This document shows positions 43,582 to 52,049 of a stretch of 64,000 nt of DNA, one piece after another (position 1 is the stretch's first letter; each line of letters opens with the position of its first letter). The notes under the pieces were generated by a model. The model ran no database searches, was not told the DNA's origin, and saw nothing but the letters and a program-made list of their open reading frames with translations. The stretch spans positions 2,072,501 through 2,136,500 of the forward strand of contig NZ_JAGIOR010000001.1 of NCBI RefSeq assembly GCF_017876795.1, read 5' to 3'. The stretch is from Rhizobium leguminosarum (GTDB lineage: Bacteria > Pseudomonadota > Alphaproteobacteria > Rhizobiales > Rhizobiaceae). The translations under genes were made by a program, and so were the position numbers.

Positions 43582-44160
43582 ATGTCGACCATCAAGACCG
43601 CCGTTTCCGCAGCAGCACTTCTGGCAGCCTCCGCCGCCGGCGCCTTTGCTGATCCGGTACTCGAACCGGCAACGCAGAAGTTCATCGACGGCCTTGCCGG
43701 CGGCACGCCGATCTACACGCTGTCGCCGGCCGATGCCCGCAATGTCCTGGCCGGCGCGCAGAAGGGCGACGTCAAGAAGTTTGCCGCGCAGGAAGAGGAC
43801 AAGATCATCAAAACGGGCCCGACCGGCAGCATCAAGCTGCGCATCGTTCGCCCGGAACATGCCAAGGGCACGCTGCCTGTTATTCTCTATTTCCACGGCG
43901 GCGGCTGGGTGCTGGGCGATGCGGATACGCATGACCGGCTGGTGCGCGAAATCGCCAATGGCGCTGATGCCGCCGTCGTCTTCGTCGATTACGAACGCTC
44001 GCCGGAGGCCCGTTATCCCGTCGCCATCGAGCAGGCCTATGCCGCGACCAAATATGTCGCCGAGCACGCCAAGGAGTTCAAGGTCGACGCCAGCAGGCTC
44101 GCGGTCGCAGGCGACAGCGTCGGCGGCAATATGGCGGCGGTGGTGACACTGCTAGCTAAG
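43582..44160 (+). pseudogene. Alpha/beta hydrolase (HSL type), 5' part, split by ISAzo13
   Basis: 193 codons: a signal peptide (MSTIKTAVSAAALLAASAAGAFA), the oxyanion-hole motif YFHGGGWVLGD and the nucleophile motif GDSVGGNMAAVV of the hormone-sensitive-lipase family. The frame then enters the IS element and stops at 44199. Together with 45932-46366 it would make a 337-residue periplasmic esterase if the IS and one target copy (1771 bp) were removed. Confidence 0.9.
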
Positions 44161-44280
44161 GGCCTGAGACGGAACAAACGATTCGTTAGATCTTGGTAGA
44201 TTACTTGGTGTAGAGATGAGCGATGCTGGACGGAGGTTAAACTTTCTGATTCAGTGGGCGAATGAATTTGAGCGACCTGG

Positions 44281-45528
44281 ATGATTGATATCGCGGCGAT
44301 CAAAGCTCGCTTTGAGACGCTTGCGCCTTATCTCGATGAGCGGGCACGGCGTTTGTTGGCGGCAACCGAGGCTCGCGCGGCGGGCCGGGGTGGAGTGACG
44401 GCGGTTTCGGCGGCGACCGGCGTTGCGCGCAGTACGATCGGGCGCGGTCTTACGGAGTTGCGGACCGCAGATGCACGACTGGAACGCCGGGTTCGGCGGC
44501 CGGGCGGCGGCCGCAGGCCAAAGATCGAGACTGAGCCGGGCCTCTTGGCTGCACTTGAAGAATTGGTTCAATCGGCGATCCGTGGCGATCCTGAAGCAGC
44601 ATTGTTGTGGGTGAGCAGAAGCCAGCGCCACCTTGCCGGCGCATTGGCACAACGCGGCTTTACGGCCAGCCAGAAGTTGGTTGGTCGGCTGCTGCGCAAG
44701 CTTGGCTTCAGCCTCCAGGCCAACAAGAAGACCTTGGAGGGGGCGTCTCATCCTGACCGCGACACCCAGTTCGAACACATCAACGAGAAGATCAAGCAGT
44801 TCCAGGCGGCCGGCCAGGCCGCCATTTCGGTCGACACAAAGAAAAAGGAGCTGGTTGGCGATTTCAAGAACGGCGGGCGTGAGCTGCGTCCCAAAGGCGG
44901 CCCCGAACCCGTGCGCGTTCACGACTTCAAGATACCCGAACTCGGCAAGGTCGCACCTTACGGCGTCTACGACATCACCAACAACTCGGGTTGGGTGAAT
45001 GTCGGCATCGATCATGACACCGCCGCCTTTGCCGTAGAGAGCATTCGACGGTGGTGGAATGTCTTGGGAAAGAGCCGCTATCCTGGTTCAACCGGTCTAC
45101 TCATTACCGCCGATTGCGGTGGCAGCAACGGGGCCCGTGTGCGACTGTGGAAGCGCGAGCTTCAATCATTCGCCAATGAAACTGGGTTAGCTATCACGGT
45201 CGCTCACCACCCGCCGGGGACCAGCAAATGGAACCGCATAGAACACCGGCTATTTGCATTCATCACACAGAATTGGCGCGGCAAGCCCCTCGTCAGTCAT
45301 GAGGTCATCGTTCAACTGATCGGGGCCACGACGACGGCCAACGGGCTCGACGTTCAATGTTGCCTCGACGAAAATGACTATCCCAAGGCCATCAAGATCA
45401 CCGATGCTGAAATGAATGCAATCAATATTGATCGTGATCCCTTCCACTGTGAGTGGAACTACACGATTTCGCCCACCTCCGTTGTGTCCGATAGCGCTAT
45501 CGCCGAGAGTGTTGCCGATGATCGATGA
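44281..45528 (+). CDS. ISAzo13-family transposase
   Basis: 415 residues. N-terminal HTH (VTAVSAATGVARSTIGRGLTEL) and family motifs GRRPKIETEPGLLAALEELV, AISVDTKKKELVGDFKNGG (catalytic Asp region), LITADCGGSNGARVRLWK and VAHHPPGTSKWNRIEHRLF (Asp/Glu part of the DDE triad). The C terminus overlaps the start of the passenger gene by 11 bp. The full length suggests that the element may be active. Confidence 0.92.
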   Translation: MIDIAAIKARFETLAPYLDERARRLLAATEARAAGRGGVTAVSAATGVARSTIGRGLTELRTADARLERRVRRPGGGRRPKIETEPGLLAALEELVQSAIRGDPEAALLWVSRSQRHLAGALAQRGFTASQKLVGRLLRKLGFSLQANKKTLEGASHPDRDTQFEHINEKIKQFQAAGQAAISVDTKKKELVGDFKNGGRELRPKGGPEPVRVHDFKIPELGKVAPYGVYDITNNSGWVNVGIDHDTAAFAVESIRRWWNVLGKSRYPGSTGLLITADCGGSNGARVRLWKRELQSFANETGLAITVAHHPPGTSKWNRIEHRLFAFITQNWRGKPLVSHEVIVQLIGATTTANGLDVQCCLDENDYPKAIKITDAEMNAINIDRDPFHCEWNYTISPTSVVSDSAIAESVADDR

Positions 45529-45859
45529 TCCTGAGAAAACCGATCACCTTGTTCGTGAACTCGAGGCGTCACTTCCCCTCGAAACGAGGCTGTCTCAAAC
45601 GCTTAAAATAACGCTGACCAAGCAATCCCCGGATCTCGAGATCCCCGATGGTTGCAACGTGACAAGCCTTTTCTACATGGGAGAAGAGGGCGGGATTGTG
45701 TGCGCGTTGGACATCGGCGGACCGGAAACCAAAACCCCCTGCATCGTCTCCATCACGCATCTCATCTTTAACAAACGGATGCCGCTGTTCCGGCAAATCG
45801 ACGCCTATCAACGGCACCGTATCAAGAAGCTCAAACAGCAAAACGGTCGCAACTACTGA
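45518..45859 (+). CDS. ISAzo13 passenger protein of unknown function
   Basis: 113 residues (MIDDPEKTDHLVRELEASLP...), starting within the last codons of the transposase gene and ending 67 bp before the right IS end, so it travels with the element. The body has alternating beta-like segments (VTSLFYMGEEGGIVCALDI, CIVSITHLIF) and a basic C terminus (YQRHRIKKLKQQNGRNY). No domain recognised. The overlap suggests coupled translation with the transposase. Confidence 0.7.
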   Translation: MIDDPEKTDHLVRELEASLPLETRLSQTLKITLTKQSPDLEIPDGCNVTSLFYMGEEGGIVCALDIGGPETKTPCIVSITHLIFNKRMPLFRQIDAYQRHRIKKLKQQNGRNY

Positions 45860-45931
45860 CCTTCAATCCGGACATAAGCCAGACACCGGTTTGTCAAAAT
45901 ATGCAGTGCTTATATGGCGTCAGATCCTAAG

Positions 45932-46366
45932 GAGCGCGGCGGTCCCGCCATCGACCAGCAGGTGCTGTTCTACCCGGTCACCGACGCCAATTTCGACAAT
46001 GGCTCCTATAACCAGTTCGCCAATGGCCCGTGGCTGACCAAGGACGCGATGAAGTGGTTCTGGAACGCCTATCTGCCCGACGAGTCCACGCGCAAGGAGC
46101 CGACGGCTTCGCCGCTGCAGGCGTCGCTGGAGCAGCTGAACGGCCTGCCGCCGGCGCTTGTCATCGTCGACGAGAACGACGTACTGCGCGACGAGGGCGA
46201 GGCCTATGCCCGCAAGCTCAGCCAGGCCGGCGTCCGCGTTACGTCAATGCGTTACAACGGCACAATCCACGACTTCGTGCTCTTGAACGCCATTGCCGAA
46301 ACGCCTGCTGCGCGCAGCGCGATGGCGGTTGCGAACGACACGCTTCGCAACGCTTTGCACAAGTAA
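45932..46366 (+). pseudogene. Alpha/beta hydrolase, 3' part, split by ISAzo13
   Basis: The last 144 codons of the interrupted hydrolase (ERGGPAIDQQVLFYPVTD...), including the catalytic Asp region VIVDENDVLRDEGEAY and the His in NGTIHDFVLLNAI. An ATG inside the IS at 45914 keeps the frame open, but this part lacks the signal peptide and nucleophile, so it should be inactive. Confidence 0.9.
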
Positions 46367-46372
46367 GGGCGA

Positions 46373-47590
46373 TTAGTCCGCGGAGGGGATAGGCCCGGCG
46401 GTTTCGCCGGGCTTTCTGCTTCTTGGAAGTGACTTGGCATATTGCCAGGCCTTCTTCCATTTCGGCGTGATGACGCCGTTGGCAGCGCGGATGTTGTTGA
46501 TGAACTGCAGCGTCGCCGCTTCCCAGGAATATTGCATGGCAAGCTCGCGCGACTTGGCTCGGGAGGCGGAGAGGGCGGCAAGGCAAGCGGTTTGCAGGTT
46601 CTGGTCGAGCGCGCCGACCTCGCGGTCTTCGCCGATGATATCGAGCGGGCCGGTCACCGGATAGGCTGCGACCGGCACGCCCGATGCCAGCGCTTCGAGA
46701 ATGGTGTTGCCGAAAGTGTCGGTGAGCGAGGGAAAGACGAAGACGTCGGCCTGGGCATAGGCTTTCGCCAGATCCTCGCCGAACATCACGCCGGTAAAGT
46801 GCACATCGGGATACCGCTGCTCCAGCTCGGCGCGTGCCGGTCCGTCGCCCACGACAACCTTCGAACCGGGCAGGTCGAGATCGAGAAAGGCCGGCAGGTT
46901 CTTTTCCAGCGCCACGCGGCCGACCGTCATGAAGATCGGGCGAGGGAGGCCGAATGGCGCCTCCTCAAGCGGCATGGGGTGGAATTGCGTGGCGTCAATG
47001 CCCCGGGTCCAGGGCATCAGGTTCTTGATGCCGCGTGCCGAAAGCTCGCGAGCAAGGCTCGGCGTCGCGACCATGCACCCAGCGCCGCCATTATGGAACC
47101 AGCGTACGAAGGCATAAAGCCAGCTTTGCGGTATCGGCAAACGGGCGGAGACATATTCGGGGAAGCGCGTGTGATAGCTGGTGGAGAAGGGCATGCCCTT
47201 GCGCAGGCACCAACGGCGGGCGGTCAGCCCCAGCGGCCCTTCGGTGGCGATATGCACATAGGAAGGATTGTGTTTTTCGATCTCGCGGGCGATGCGGCGG
47301 TAATTGGCGATCGACAGGCGGATCTCGGGATAGGTCGGGCAGGGGATGCTGTTGAAGCGCTCCGGCGTGACCATCGAAACCGCAACGCCCATCTTCGCCA
47401 ATTCGCGATTGGTGTTCTCGATCGAGCGCACGACGCCGTTGACCTGTGGATGCCAGGCATCGGTGACGATCACCAGCCGTTCGGGCAGGTTGCCGGCGGC
47501 TGTAGCATTGGCCCAGCTCTCGCTGTGATGAGTGTTTGCCGGACGTTGCAGCATGTCACGATTTCCATCCGCGTTGCCTCGATATGCCAA
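46373..47590 (-). CDS. GT4-family glycosyltransferase
   Basis: Up to 405 residues; an internal ATG at 47554 (MLQRPANTHH) is an alternative start. GT-B fold: N-terminal RLVIVTDAWHPQVNGVVRSIENT, VHIATEGPLGLTARRWC, YHTRFPEYVSARLP; C-terminal donor domain FMTVGRVALEKNLPAFL, KVVVGDGPARAELEQRYP and the E-x7-E motif FPSLTDTFGNTILEALASGVPVAAY. This is the type of diacylglycerol or phosphatidylinositol mannosyl/glucosyltransferase. The acceptor is not deducible. Confidence 0.88.
   Translation of the reverse strand: MAYRGNADGNRDMLQRPANTHHSESWANATAAGNLPERLVIVTDAWHPQVNGVVRSIENTNRELAKMGVAVSMVTPERFNSIPCPTYPEIRLSIANYRRIAREIEKHNPSYVHIATEGPLGLTARRWCLRKGMPFSTSYHTRFPEYVSARLPIPQSWLYAFVRWFHNGGAGCMVATPSLARELSARGIKNLMPWTRGIDATQFHPMPLEEAPFGLPRPIFMTVGRVALEKNLPAFLDLDLPGSKVVVGDGPARAELEQRYPDVHFTGVMFGEDLAKAYAQADVFVFPSLTDTFGNTILEALASGVPVAAYPVTGPLDIIGEDREVGALDQNLQTACLAALSASRAKSRELAMQYSWEAATLQFINNIRAANGVITPKWKKAWQYAKSLPRSRKPGETAGPIPSAD
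46393..46415 (+). terminator. Terminator downstream of the split hydrolase
   Basis: GCCCGGCG, loop GTTT, CGCCGGGC, then TTTCT on the plus strand. It begins 26 bp after the hydrolase stop and lies inside the 3' end of the convergent glycosyltransferase gene. Confidence 0.7.
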
Positions 47591-47758
47591 CGCTCGACCC
47601 CAAAGCGGGGTTCCGGAACGGCGATTCCCGCTCGCCTATTTTGAGGCATGACTATGATGGAAATATTACAGCCGCATGCCAGCGTTTGCAGGGCTTTCAG
47701 CGGCCGGGTCCCGGCGAATATGTCAGCGGTCGATCGCGGCTTTCGTGGGTAGCGAATG

Positions 47759-47785
47759 ACGGCGCCGGTCGTGGACCGGCGCCGT
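47759..47785 (-). terminator. Hairpin downstream of glnII
   Basis: Perfect 12-bp stem ACGGCGCCGGTC/GACCGGCGCCGT with a 3-nt loop, 8 bp after the glnII stop on the minus strand. There is no T-run after it, so it may act as an mRNA-stabilising or Rho-type terminator hairpin. Confidence 0.5.
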
Positions 47786-47793
47786 TTGGGAGG

Positions 47794-48834
47794 TTAAGCG
47801 GCAGCGGAAGCCGAGCTTGCAGTCGGAACTTCCGAAATCGTCTTCAGAACCTGCGAAGCGATCTGGTAGGGGCAGCCCTGGGAGTTCGGACGGCGGTCTT
47901 CCAGATAGCCCTTGTAGTCGTTCTTGACGAAGGAGTGCGGGACGCGGATCGAAGCGCCACGGTCGGCAACGCCGTAGGAGAACTTGTTCCACGGTGCCGT
48001 TTCGTGCTTGCCGGTCAGGCGCTTGTCGTTGTCGGGACCGTAGACGCTGATGTGGTCCATCAGGTTCTTTTCGAACTGCGCCATCAGCGCTTCGAAATAG
48101 GCCTTGCCGCCGACTTCGCGCATGAACTTGGTCGAGAAGTTGCAATGCATGCCCGAACCGTTCCAGTCGGTGTCGCCGAGCGGCTTGCAGTGATACTCGA
48201 TGTCGATGCCGTACTTTTCGGTCAGGCGCTGCAGCAGGTAGCGTGCCATCCAGATCTGGTCGGCGGCCCTCTTGGAGCCCTTGCCGAAAATCTGGAATTC
48301 CCACTGGCCCTTGGCCACTTCGGCATTGATGCCTTCGTGGTTGATGCCGGCAGCGAGGCAGAGGTCGAGATGTTCTTCGACGATTTCGCGGGCAACGTCG
48401 CCGACGTTCGAATAGCCGACGCCGGTGTAGTAAGGACCCTGCGGAGCCGGGTAGCCCTGCTCAGGGAAGCCAAGCGGACGGCCGTTCTGGTAGAAGAAAT
48501 ATTCCTGCTCGAAACCGAACCAGGCATCTTCATCGTCGAGAATGGTCGCGCGAGCGTTGCTCGAGTGCGGCGTGACACCATCGGGCATCATGACTTCGCA
48601 CATGACGAGCGCGCCGTTGGTGCGGGCCGGGTCAGGATAGATGGCGACGGGCTTCAGCACGCAATCGGAGCTGCGGCCTTCAGCCTGCATGGTCGACGAA
48701 CCGTCGAAGCCCCAGAGCGGAAGCTGTTCCAGCGTCGGGAATACGTCGAATTCCTTGATCTGCGTCTTGCCACGCAGGTTCGGTACCGGAGTGTACCCAT
48801 CGAGCCAAATATACTCGAGCTTATATTTTGTCAT
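47794..48834 (-). CDS. glnII: Glutamine synthetase type II
   Basis: 346 residues of the eukaryotic-like GSII found in rhizobia. It makes glutamine from glutamate, ammonia and ATP. Conserved parts: YIWLDGYTPVPNLRGKT, LPLWGFDGSSTMQAEG, FGFEQEYFFY, GINAEVAKGQWEFQIFG, HCNFSTKFMREVGG and ADRGASIRVPHSF. GSII is not adenylylated like GSI; it is controlled at transcription by NtrC with sigma-54 and post-transcriptionally by GstI, whose gene is divergent. The start at 48834 (MTKYKLEYIW) is chosen over an open frame to 48897. Confidence 0.97.
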   Translation of the reverse strand: MTKYKLEYIWLDGYTPVPNLRGKTQIKEFDVFPTLEQLPLWGFDGSSTMQAEGRSSDCVLKPVAIYPDPARTNGALVMCEVMMPDGVTPHSSNARATILDDEDAWFGFEQEYFFYQNGRPLGFPEQGYPAPQGPYYTGVGYSNVGDVAREIVEEHLDLCLAAGINHEGINAEVAKGQWEFQIFGKGSKRAADQIWMARYLLQRLTEKYGIDIEYHCKPLGDTDWNGSGMHCNFSTKFMREVGGKAYFEALMAQFEKNLMDHISVYGPDNDKRLTGKHETAPWNKFSYGVADRGASIRVPHSFVKNDYKGYLEDRRPNSQGCPYQIASQVLKTISEVPTASSASAAA

Positions 48835-48924
48835 CGTGACTCTCTCAATGCGACGAAGGTGAGCAAATCCGGAGACGATCTCGGCGCGCAAGCGCATCCG
48901 ACCGCCAGGGGATGCACATCATGA

Positions 48925-48940
48925 AGCACGTAGCGTGCCA
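48925..48940 (-). promoter_or_regulatory. Sigma-54 promoter of glnII
   Basis: TGGCACGCTACGTGCT on the minus strand matches TGGCAC-N5-TTGC except for one T; the GG (-24) is at 48939-48938 and the GC (-12) at 48927-48926, with the required spacing. The start of transcription would be near 48914, giving a leader of about 80 nt before glnII. Confidence 0.85.
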
Positions 48941-49169
48941 GTTTGGCGGAGGGAGAAGAAAAATCGCAAGCCGGCCGGCCGACATGCATTTTTCTTTTGC
49001 CGAATCCAGCCCGTTTTGACGGCAGAAGGCCGTATCATCAGCAAGAAAGCGAATTTCTCCCTTTGGAACTGGATGAAAATTTCGGCGTTAGCTTGGAGTG
49101 ATGAAGTGTTGAACAAATAGGCGGACGCTTTCGGCACAGACAGCATATCGATCAATCATAATATAGTAA

Positions 49170-49206
49170 TGCGCATAATTTGTGCAATTTGCATAAACTA
49201 TGTGCA
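49170..49206. promoter_or_regulatory. Two tandem NtrC-like binding sites in the glnII-gstI region
   Basis: TGCGCATAATTTGTGCA (49170-49186) and TGCATAAACTATGTGCA (49190-49206) both fit the NtrC dyad GCAC-N7-GTGC with small deviations. They are about 230-270 bp upstream of the glnII -24 box, a normal enhancer distance, and the second overlaps the likely gstI promoter. The remaining part of this 429-bp intergenic region (48835-49263) shows no other gene. Confidence 0.75.
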
Positions 49207-49217
49207 TCGTGTTATGG
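49189..49217 (+). promoter_or_regulatory. gstI: Sigma-70-like promoter of gstI
   Basis: TTGCAT (49189-49194), 17 nt, TTATGG (49212-49217). The -35 box and spacer are covered by the second NtrC-like site, which would explain repression of gstI by NtrC under nitrogen limitation. Confidence 0.55.
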
Positions 49218-49263
49218 TCACGGCCTTGAATGTTGATGCGCCGAACTGAATGGAGGCGATCTC

Positions 49264-49455
49264 ATGCCCACCGGTTTCCATCGTGAATCCGCAACGATCT
49301 ACCAGTTTCCCGTCAAGCCGACGCGGGCCGCCAGCCGGTTCGAACGCGCCCGGCTGATGGAGCGTGAGGCAGCCGACGTCTGCGACGCGGCGCTCGACAG
49401 CTGCTGGTATCATGACGAGGCGGTTCGCGAGACCGATCGGCCGACGAAGTCCTGA
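49264..49455 (+). CDS. gstI: GstI, small inhibitor of glutamine synthetase II expression
   Basis: 63 residues (MPTGFHRESATIYQFPVKPTRAASRF...), the length and position of GstI described in Rhizobium leguminosarum, divergent from glnII. GstI lowers GSII production after transcription when nitrogen is plentiful, while NtrC represses gstI and activates glnII. GGAGG at 49253-49257 is a good ribosome binding site. The protein is rich in Arg, Glu and Asp and has no membrane segment. Identification rests on context and size plus recollection of the published arrangement. Confidence 0.88.
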   Translation: MPTGFHRESATIYQFPVKPTRAASRFERARLMEREAADVCDAALDSCWYHDEAVRETDRPTKS

Positions 49456-49510
49456 TTTTTATCCCCTCAACCCGAAGCAAAAACTTCAACAGGCGAGAGC
49501 GCCTGCGCGC

Positions 49511-50458
49511 TCAGCCGCCCTTCAATCCAAGTTTGTCCCTTGCCACCAACGCGCCGTGTTCACTGACGACGCGGGCGGCAACGCCTGCGGCGAAGCTGGC
49601 GGCTGCGGTTGCGTCCCCTGTTTCAAGATAGTGTGCGAGGAAGGCGCCGTTAAAGCTGTCGCCCGCGCTGGTGGTATCGACCACCTTCTCCACCTTCTCG
49701 GCCGGAACGAAGCTCTCTTCGCCGGCAAAATTCAGTCTGACGCCGTCCGCGCCGTTCTTGACGACGACGTTGGCAGCGCCGAGTCCGTGATAGCGGTGGA
49801 TCGTCGCCTCGATGGAATCGTCACCGAAATGGGCGGCCTCGTCGTCGAAGCTCGGCATCACGAGCACGGAGGAGCGGGCGCCCTCGCTGATCGTCGCATG
49901 CATGATGTCATAGCTCGACCACAGGCGGGGACGGATGTTCGGGTCGAACACCACGAGCTTGCCGGCGGCCTTGGCGCGGCGGATTTCGGCGAGCAGCGTC
50001 GTGGCATCCTCCGGCGGCAGGATGGCAAGGGTGATGCCGGAGAAATAGACGACATCAGCGCTTTCCACCGCCTCGCGCAGGTGATCCGGGTCGGCAGCAA
50101 GGCTGCGGGCAGCCGAATTGTCGCGCCAATAGCTGAAGGAGCGTTCGCCGTTCTTCAGATTGATCATGTAAAGGCCGGGCGTCTTGCCCTTGATGCGGTG
50201 AATAAGGCTGGTGCCGATGCCTGCCTTGTCGATGAAGGTCACCATCTCATCCGACATGGCGTCCTCGCCGAGGGCGGTGAAATAATCGACCGACCAGTCG
50301 GCTGCAAGGCAGGCGCGGGCATACCAGGCGGTGTTGAAAGTATCGCCGGCGAAACCTTTGCGCAGCAGGCCGTCACCTGCCTGCGAGAGTTCCACCATAC
50401 ATTCACCGATCGATAGAAACCGTCTGCTCACCTTGTCCTCCCGGGCATTGCTCTTCAT
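49511..50458 (-). CDS. kdgK: PfkB-family sugar kinase, probable 2-keto-3-deoxygluconate kinase
   Basis: 315 residues; a GTG at 50431 (before SRRFLSIGECMVEL) is an alternative start. PfkB motifs: FLSIGECMVELSQ, GFAGDTFNTAWYAR, and the C-terminal DTTSAGDSFNGAFLAHYL with the catalytic Asp. The YWRDNSAAR segment is typical of KdgK, which phosphorylates 2-keto-3-deoxygluconate in the Entner-Doudoroff/hexuronate route. No other uronate genes are adjacent. Confidence 0.85.
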   Translation of the reverse strand: MKSNAREDKVSRRFLSIGECMVELSQAGDGLLRKGFAGDTFNTAWYARACLAADWSVDYFTALGEDAMSDEMVTFIDKAGIGTSLIHRIKGKTPGLYMINLKNGERSFSYWRDNSAARSLAADPDHLREAVESADVVYFSGITLAILPPEDATTLLAEIRRAKAAGKLVVFDPNIRPRLWSSYDIMHATISEGARSSVLVMPSFDDEAAHFGDDSIEATIHRYHGLGAANVVVKNGADGVRLNFAGEESFVPAEKVEKVVDTTSAGDSFNGAFLAHYLETGDATAAASFAAGVAARVVSEHGALVARDKLGLKGG

Positions 50459-50491
50459 CGCTGATACGCGGAGCCGGGCAGAGTGACAAGC

Positions 50492-50536
50492 GCTGATATC
50501 ATGGGCGCTGACATCATGGGCGCCGATATCGCGGGA
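50492..50536. repeat. Three imperfect 15-bp tandem repeats
   Basis: GCTGATATCATGGGC, GCTGACATCATGGGC and GCCGATATCGCGGGA follow directly on each other between the kdgK start and the terminator of the next gene. They may affect the kdgK leader or be slippage products. Confidence 0.7.
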
Positions 50537-50539
50537 GGC

Positions 50540-50573
50540 AAAAGCCCGCCATCGTGGCGAGGCGAAGGCGGGC
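50540..50573 (-). terminator. Terminator of the 113-residue secreted-protein gene
   Basis: On the minus strand GCCCGCC (50573-50567), an internal loop with further pairing, GGCGGGC (50550-50544) and TTTT (50543-50540), 15 bp after the stop codon. Confidence 0.65.
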
Positions 50574-50587
50574 GCTGCGAAGGCTGC

Positions 50588-50929
50588 TTATTCGTGGATG
50601 GTGTAGCTGCCCATCTGGCAAAGATCCTGCGTATCTTCGGTGGTCGCGAGGTTTGAATCTTCCTCGAACTCGAAGCGCATGTCGTATTTGCAGACGGTGC
50701 GGCCATCGGCGATGGTGATGTCGATGCTCTCACCCGGATTGAGAACATCGTCGCCGAAGACGTCTTCTTCCCAGTTGTCGACGCCGGTCGGTGAGCTATA
50801 GAAGCGCGTCAGGACGGAGTTCGTGCCGTTGGTCAGCTTGAACTTCAGATCTTCGGCATGCGACGAAACGGCGGAGGCAGCGATTATCGCGGCCGCAACC
50901 GCGATCAATCCTGATAGTTTCGATTTCAT
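50588..50929 (-). CDS. Small secreted protein of unknown function
   Basis: 113 residues. Signal peptide MKSKLSGLIAVAAAIIAASAVSSHA, then a compact beta-rich mature part: FKLTNGTNSVLTRFYSSP, VLNPGESIDITIADGRTVCKYDMRFEF and DTQDLCQMGSYTIHE, with two cysteines probably linked. Periplasmic or extracellular. Such proteins are common as single genes in rhizobia and have no assigned role. It has its own terminator and stands alone. Confidence 0.8.
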   Translation of the reverse strand: MKSKLSGLIAVAAAIIAASAVSSHAEDLKFKLTNGTNSVLTRFYSSPTGVDNWEEDVFGDDVLNPGESIDITIADGRTVCKYDMRFEFEEDSNLATTEDTQDLCQMGSYTIHE

Positions 50930-51062
50930 ATATACGTTCCCCAGCCCCTAATTGGGCGGGAACGGAATAGCACGTGCGCAAATAAATCTTTCTTATCTGG
51001 GACTTTAGAGCCCAAAATAAGTCCGCTTTTCCAAGCGTTTCATCCTGAAGTTGCCTGGCCGC

Positions 51063-52049
51063 TCATGGCCTGTCCATATGATAACAGGCGGCCTTCTGAC
51101 CGGAGCGGACTTCCTCGGTCGGCGGCATTTTGGTGCGACAGATGTCGGTCGCCTTCCAGCAGCGCGGTGAGAAGACGCAGCCTTTCGGCGGGTTGAGCGG
51201 CGAGGGCGGATCGCCCTGCAGGCGGATGCGGGTGCGCAGACGCGCGAGCTTCGGATCCGGGATGGGTGCTGCGGAAAACAGCGCCTGCGTATAGGGATGG
51301 GCCGGATGATCGAAGACGGTGGCGCAATCGCCGGCTTCCACCACCCTGCCGAGATAGAGCACCAGCACATCGTCGGAGATCAGCCGCACGACCGAAAGGT
51401 CGTGGCTGATGAAGATCAGCGTCAGGCCAAATTCCTTGCGCAGCTTGCGCAGAAGCGTGATGACCTGGCCCTGGATGGAAACGTCGAGGGCCGAAACCGG
51501 CTCGTCGCAGATGATGAGCTTCGGTTTGGTGATGACCGCGCGGGCAATGCCGATGCGTTGCGCCTGGCCGCCGGAAAATTCGTGCGGATAGCGGTTGATC
51601 ATCTCCGGCACCAACCCGACGGCGGTCATGATCTCGCGGACGCGTTCGGTGCGCTCGGCCTTCGAAAGCTTCGGCTCGAAGACGGTGAGCGGCTCGGCGA
51701 TGATGTCGCCGACCGTCATGCGCGGGTCGAGCGAGGCGATCGGATCCTGGAAGATGATCTGCATGTCGCGGCGGGCGGCGCGCATTTCCTCTTCAGACAG
51801 GTCGAGAAGGTTGCGACCCTGCCAGAGGATGCGGCCCTTCTGCGATTTCAGCAGCCGTAGGATGGAGCGGCCGAGGGTGGACTTGCCGCAGCCGGATTCG
51901 CCGACGATGCCGAGTGTGCGGCCTTCTGCGAGGTCGAAGCTGACATTGTTGACGGCGGTGAGGAAAATCGGCGGCTTGAACAGGCCCTTCGCCGGCAGTT
52001 CGAACTGGGTCGTCAGGTTCTCGACCCTCAAAAGCGATCGTTCAGCCAT
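51063..52049 (-). CDS. oppF: Oligopeptide ABC transporter ATP-binding protein OppF/DppF
   Basis: 328 residues. Walker A GIVGESGCGKSTLG, signature FSGGQAQRIGIARA, Walker B LIICDEPVSALD, and the Opp/Dpp-specific C-terminal HPYTQALFSAAPIPDP and GCVFSPRCWKATDICR. It overlaps oppD by 8 bp and is the last gene of the operon oppA-B-C-D-F. It powers uptake of peptides bound by the OppA-like protein. Confidence 0.93.
   Translation of the reverse strand: MAERSLLRVENLTTQFELPAKGLFKPPIFLTAVNNVSFDLAEGRTLGIVGESGCGKSTLGRSILRLLKSQKGRILWQGRNLLDLSEEEMRAARRDMQIIFQDPIASLDPRMTVGDIIAEPLTVFEPKLSKAERTERVREIMTAVGLVPEMINRYPHEFSGGQAQRIGIARAVITKPKLIICDEPVSALDVSIQGQVITLLRKLRKEFGLTLIFISHDLSVVRLISDDVLVLYLGRVVEAGDCATVFDHPAHPYTQALFSAAPIPDPKLARLRTRIRLQGDPPSPLNPPKGCVFSPRCWKATDICRTKMPPTEEVRSGQKAACYHMDRP

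Larger units (their letters stand above)
44161..45926 (+). mobile_element. ISAzo13-family element with passenger gene
   Basis: 1766 bp between a 5-bp target duplication CTAAG (44156-44160 and 45927-45931). The ends GGCCTGAGACGG and, inverted, GATCTGACGCC share G..CTGA, an imperfect inverted repeat. Removing it with one CTAAG restores the host reading frame exactly (LLA-K-ERGGP), which supports these limits. Confidence 0.8.

Noticed and set aside
44161..45926. ISAzo13 passenger as part of a defence island
   Set aside because: Only one unknown gene is carried; no nuclease, helicase or other defence genes are nearby.
46442..47644. 400-codon frame on the plus strand opposite the glycosyltransferase
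   Set aside because: Antisense shadow of a GT4 enzyme with intact motifs.
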